DNA of 64,000 nucleotides from Sipunculus nudus (taxonomy: Eukaryota > Annelida > Sipuncula > Golfingiida > Sipunculidae): contig CM049319.1 of assembly GCA_026874595.1 (NCBI GenBank), forward strand, positions 6,396,101-6,460,100, written 5' to 3'. Positions 59,641-64,000 of the stretch are shown here, one piece after another (the stretch's first letter is position 1; each line of letters opens with the position of its first letter). A program made the translations under genes and the position numbers. A model generated the notes under the pieces. The model searched no databases. It had not been told where the DNA came from and worked only from the letters and a program-made list of their open reading frames with translations.

Positions 59641-61283
59641 TGTAAAGTTCACTGGCCTGTAACTTATCCAAATACAATGACTCATAGGGATCAAGCGCAA
59701 ATTGTCCAAGTACTGAATGTCCTGTTTCCCCAGATCAATAAGAACTATAAAAAATTCAAAATATCTGATAATGTGGATGATAATCCTCATAAATACTGTA
59801 GTTTTCCAGAGCAGCAAATTATCGTAGAATTATATAGTGTCTATTTTCAGAGCAATACATGCTAACAATACAGAATAATCAAGAACATTTTGCAGAACAG
59901 AAAATAGGTGCAACCCCTTGGGTGCTGGCCTTAAATTTTCCTATAATCGGGCGAGATGATGTATTGGTTAGTAGTTATAATGAGTTTCGTGAAAAACCAG
60001 CCATTCTTGGTACGTAATCACGGTGATACTCAAAGTTAACGGACGGACTGACATAACGTGGATATACAACGCCCCGTCATAGACGAGCGTATCCAAAGTT
60101 ATTCAAAGCATAACATACTATCTAATATACCGCAACTTTCACACGAATGTTTCAAGAGCAATTTAATAGTACATGTCCAGTTTAAACATATGAATATTTT
60201 ATAATCTAACTGTAATGTCCGACAATATTATGTACGGCATCAGTCATATTAGTTTATAAGAAAAGGGAAGCTGTGAGAAAGTGTGAACCAATGGTGCTGC
60301 TGTAAGACTTTCATTTGGAAGGACGTTTCAAGTCCAAAAACGGGATCTAGGCCTTTCCCTTGATGTTTTAATCGGAATCAGCAAGTTCCATAGACAATCT
60401 GGTACACTGCCTTCGAAAATAAATAACATGCAAGAGTTGCTATGTCAGATATGTGGCTGAGCACAGCTGACCTGACACTCCGAACTTCACTGATCATGAG
60501 GTTTCACACACTGAACATCCATTTGTGTTCAAAGTACTGTCATTCCGCACAGGGAGGTGGTTTGCGGACCGGTCTCATGAAAGGCGTCACTTGTTGGGAG
60601 CAGAGGTGTGTATCTTCGTGATCTTGTGCTGTTCGTACCTTTACTGGTGTTATATTTTGATGTTTTCGGAGACGCATCAAAAATGACCTCACGTGACTCG
60701 CACGGAAGAAGATCAGAGGCTCCTCAGAAATACCTGACGGCACGTGGTGTGGGCAGGCTGACAACCTAACAGCCCATAGCAAGTGCCAAAGTGTCTTCGT
60801 GACACATAGACTTGCCGCCCGGACGGTACTTTGCTTAATAAAAGGACCAGGGTTCTGTTTCAATAAATTTGTTTACGACCAGAGTCCAGTTTGCATACCA
60901 TTGCCACAAGTATGGTAACCATGGTGACTCACACATGAACATGACTTGATCAGTCACTTTGTTGTAAAAGGCCATCTGATACTCATTTCATTATATATCA
61001 ATATTATGTGTCGAGCATATGGAAACTAAAACCGCTCGTCTTAAATGCTTTCCCCGTAAACACGTTTATTCTTTTTTCGGGCTAGTCCGCAAATGACTTC
61101 TAGTTATGTTAATGGGCTTCTAAAGGCTTCAAACACCCTCGAGTGTGTAGGTGTGTGAATGTGTCTCCTTCCGACATCCCACACTGTACTTGTTTACCAT
61201 TTGGGATGATCCTTTCTAAGTATTGGCATAAAACCTTGAATTAGGCTTACACCATTCAATACGCCAGTAAACGCATATATCTT
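59641..61283. other. No gene recognised
   Basis: May include degraded 5' sequence of the LINE up to about 59850. A 107-codon minus-strand frame (60540-60863) in a GC-richer patch is not recognised. Confidence 0.5.
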
Positions 61284-61445
61284 GGTTTGCCTGGACAGTC
61301 GAGGGGTAAAACGCTCGGCTGTCTCCGCTGCCGATCCGGCTTCGCTCCCCGGCGTGGCTATGCGAGTGGATTGTAGTTGCCCGTCCACGCCGGCGGTTTT
61401 CTCCGGGTTCTCCGGTTTCCTACGCCCCTACAGACTAATGAACGC
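61284..61445 (+). mobile_element. tRNA-derived SINE with CTCCGG core, family 4
   Basis: A tRNA-like head with A-box-like CAGTCGAGGGGTAAAACGC (about 61296-61314) and B-box-like GGCTTCGCTCCCCGG (about 61338-61352) is followed by GGTTTTCTCCGGGTTCTCCG and GTTTCCTACG (about 61395-61423). A CTCCGGGT..CTCCGGTTTCCT block of this kind is, as I recall, a recurrent body motif of invertebrate SINEs. It differs from families 1 and 2. Confidence 0.75.
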
Positions 61446-62310
61446 CTTCATCTGAGCCATTGAGAATGCCTTGATTAGTTATAATTACTATTTGTACAAT
61501 CCATGTAATATGATAAGTTTATAATATTTATCTACCTGATACTGTCTTTATTGCATATATTATGTTATTTGTAATCATAATATATCAGATAACTTTCAGG
61601 GAAAGACGGGTACTAGGGATTATAGGGACTGGGAAACAGAGGTAACAGGGAATATAGAGGTAACAGGCCACATCTGACCTTTGACGTTTCTGTTTCCACG
61701 CTTTCATCTTAATTCTTTACAAGAAAAACAGTTTAATCATAATGAAACTACCATTTATATTAATCATAAGACCGAAGTTACCCCCACACAATTCATATTC
61801 TGTGACTGCTTATAATGCAGTCAATTTATTTCAGGCACAGCAAGCTCAGCAGCAGACAGCTTTCATGGGCTGTTTCACCTTGTAAGGCACGTTACCCAGC
61901 TGAGCTCCATCCAAGCACACGGGTTATCTGTACAACAGTTCGTGCCAGGGTGATATAATCAGCTACATACCAGTAAATCCTAGTCAAAACACAAGGAATA
62001 TATTGATTGGACACCAAGCAACCGCTTTCATCATTAATAGTAAGACTATAAATCTAGGTGAAACAACCAAACAGGTCGAAATGACGCAAAGAACCAGTGC
62101 CGGATATGATTTATTCACAATTATGTCATCCAAAATGATTATGTTGAACCATTATTAGAAATATACTTCTGTTCTGCCAGGCCATAATCTACCCAGCTCG
62201 TCATTATTTAACATCCTTGGCTGCGACTTGCATTTTTCATGGAGTCAAAAATGTACCCGTATGACCCTGATTCCATCACACACACACAAAAACGAAGAAT
62301 TCCAATCTCT
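61446..62310. other. No gene recognised
   Basis: AT-rich with no supported frame. Confidence 0.55.
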
Positions 62311-62545
62311 CTGTTCACTCCTTACGCAACGGTTATACACTGCAGTCATTTCAGACCAGCGTCGCTTTAATCACTGCTTCGAAGTGTCCAGGGGTCTTAT
62401 CCGATACCACGCTATCTTTGCCCTGTCCTAGCCCTGGTGGTGATAGCCGGAGGATCTTGCTATACAAGCAGCGGTTACGGTGAACGAAACAGAGAACGAA
62501 AGCAATGTGTAACCGCAGCGCCAGGAGTGTAACGTTCTCTGGGAA
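62311..62545 (+). repeat. Fold-back family 3, copy C, most complete
   Basis: The left arm GTTCACTCCTTACGCAACGG and TTATACACTGC (about 62319-62349) is the imperfect reverse complement of the right arm GCAATGTGTAACCGCAGCGC and CAGGAGTGTAAC (about 62502-62533). Internal CTTTGCCCTGTCCTAGCCCT, GGTGGTGA and CAAGCAGCGGTTACGG match copies A and B. The inverted arms suggest a small DNA-transposon derivative. Confidence 0.7.
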
Positions 62546-62712
62546 ACTTAATAAAATCTTTTAAACAGGCAATAGGCATTCGATCTCCCGTGCACACACT
62601 AGCTGTTTAATGTCCATCTGTAAGAAGGTACAGTTCATGCAGCGTTTACCCTACAAGCCAGCCATATTTCAAATTAATGTTGAGTCCTCCTTGAAAGACG
62701 GATAATTTTTAG
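62546..62712. other. No gene recognised
   Basis: Short spacer between two repeats. Confidence 0.6.
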
Positions 62713-62996
62713 TTGCCTCCGCTCGGAGGGTATACCTTCATTCCCGTTCGTGTGTGTTTGTGTGTTTGTGTGTTTGTTCACCCGCGCATCATGAACGGAT
62801 TTCGTGAAATTTTCAGGGCTTTTCCGGAATGGACCAAAAAAGAAACTATACGTTTTTGGTGTGGATCCGGCACAATACCCTGATTCAGGAACGGCATGGA
62901 GGAATATTGACAAATGTCAAGTCACTAATGCGCGAATGAACCTGGAAATTTGGGAAGAATAAGTGAATGCAAACACATGGCGGAGGCTTGCATTCC
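62713..62996 (+). mobile_element. GCCTCCGC-ended interspersed element, copy 2
   Basis: Starts TTGCCTCCGCTCGGAGGGTA and ends CACATGGCGGAGGCTTGCAT. A GTGTGTTTG run is followed by CATCATGAACGGATTTCGTG, GGACCAAAAAAGAAAC, GGATCCGG, GAATATTGACAAATG and AAGTGAATGCAAACACATGG, in the same order as the element at 15711-16190. It lacks that copy's insert, so it is the better reference for the family. Confidence 0.8.
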
Positions 62997-63302
62997 TTAG
63001 ATTCCTGCAGAGTTCTAGTTTAGTACATGTTATTTCTTCTTTATATTATGGAACACCTGATTTTACCATTAGGACTTGATGCTTTACTATTGTGAGATAT
63101 ATCTCGTGTTATGATATTCGTATATATCGTGAATTTACCCATGACACTTTACAAAAGAGCACTTAACAATCCTGAGAGACTTGTAAGAACTCATATCGGA
63201 GTTATATCTAACACTCATTTATTTTAGATCCTCGCAGAATTAAACTGGTGCTGTCTTAAACCACATAAACACTAGAATGGCACTCAACAGCAGGGGCGTA
63301 GC

Positions 63303-63303
<1 letters not shown>
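62997..63303. other. No gene recognised
   Basis: AT-rich spacer. Confidence 0.55.

Positions 63304-63358
<55 letters not shown>
63304..63358. repeat. (TA)n microsatellite
   Basis: About 27 TA dinucleotides. Confidence 0.98.
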
Positions 63359-63360
<2 letters not shown>

Positions 63361-64000
63361 TTAGGTTCCCTTTGCTATAAGAAGCGGATCCACAGGGGAC
63401 GCCTTCTACGCGCGGCCACCCGTTGAGCTGCAATATTTCTCATTTTATCTAATTTTTCCAATTTTCGTGATTTATTTTTGTTTTTCATATTTGTTTTTTT
63501 TTATTAAATAGCAATTATACTTGATTAAAGTTATCTACAGTTTATAACTTTCAAATTTATTAGTTGAGTATAAAGATATTAACGAACAGCTGCAAAACAA
63601 CTGTAGAGCACCAGGCCATGATTGGGGCGACCGTGAACAATCTCAGGGTTCCTCTGGTGATACCGGTACTCGAAACGCGATCTGTGGTCTTAGCAGTCTT
63701 GTGTGCTGTCGAGACCACGGAACCCAGTAAAATGCAAAGTTTAACATAAGACTTCAACATATCAGTTATTTCACCCCGAGCATTTGTTACAGGTGCCCTT
63801 TTTATTGTGTGACACAGGCGTGACTCGTGTTGTAGCGCCCGTGTCTGGCCGCGTATTGCATTTCTCAGTTTAATCCGTACTGGTTGTCATGCTAGCTTGG
63901 GGCTTTCTCGCCTGGCCGAGCTCGCATGTGAACCCTAATATGTGGAGACACAGCGGTGTTTTTCTAGATGATTCCTGTAACGCGTGTTTACTGTGTGTTG
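63359..64000. other. No gene recognised; window end
   Basis: Complementary short frames at 63560-63760 are open on both strands. The minus one begins with a signal-like hydrophobic stretch but has no recognisable family. The last 220 bp are richer in CpG (for example GTAGCGCCCGTGTCTGGCCGC within 63830-63852). Confidence 0.45.

Noticed and set aside
60540-60863. 107-codon minus-strand frame
   Set aside because: The composition is plausible, but no motif, conserved start or splice context supports it.
61194-61388. 64-codon minus-strand frame
   Set aside because: It overlaps the antisense of the tRNA-derived SINE at 61284-61445.

Overview
This window looks like a gene-poor stretch of a metazoan nuclear genome, most probably a marine invertebrate and likely a mollusc or other lophotrochozoan. 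The sequence is AT-rich. It carries many long (TA)n, (CT)n/(GA)n and poly-C/poly-G runs, tRNA-derived SINEs, small terminal-inverted-repeat elements and one decayed CR1/L2-like LINE. I see no prokaryotic gene organisation, no rRNA, no convincing functional tRNA gene, no CRISPR array and no host protein-coding exon I can name. Nearly all open reading frames are short, overlap on both strands or translate simple repeats. The mollusc assignment is an inference from repeat style, not from a marker gene.

Layout. 1-8 kb: simple repeats, a Harbinger-like MITE (3087-3424), a SINE (4593-4862), a 123-bp near-palindrome (6141-6263) and an unidentified, frame-broken coding-like fragment (6736-7159). 8-16 kb: two hairpins (8288-8350, 11338-11430), a diverged direct repeat pair (8.7 and 10.4 kb) and a RFX-like site. 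15.7-20.7 kb: a GCCTCCGCC-ended element with a tRNA-like insert, a SINE, a GAGTCC hexamer array, a truncated SINE and short tandem repeats. 21-28.5 kb: a homeodomain/POU motif cluster, a CRE plus TATA candidate promoter (22.2 kb), a second Harbinger-like MITE (23983-24273), a hairpin flanked by 12-bp direct repeats (26.7 kb) and a decayed TIR element (28.3 kb). 30-45 kb: an inverted repeat pair (30.3 and 34.5 kb), two SINEs, members of a fold-back family, octamer motifs, a CRE/TATA candidate promoter (43.2 kb) and a TIR element inside a diverged duplication (44.25 kb).

The most striking structure is at 45701-52045: about 2.9 copies of a 2.18-kb unit in direct tandem, differing by only a few percent. 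Each unit contains a (GA)n tract, a whole tRNA-derived SINE and a hairpin; units 1 and 2 also carry a 28-bp palindrome. The third unit has a roughly 210-bp deletion that begins at the hairpin and removes the palindrome. Then 55.8-56.6 kb holds a degenerate array of about 320-bp monomers directly against the 3' end of the LINE (56570-59640, minus strand). That LINE retains recognisable endonuclease and reverse-transcriptase motifs but is riddled with stops and frameshifts. The last 4 kb hold another SINE, a fold-back element, a second GCCTCCGCC-ended element and a (TA)n tract.

No genes can be shown to work together. The window is best read as repeat-built intergenic or deep intronic DNA with a few candidate regulatory elements, each needing outside evidence.
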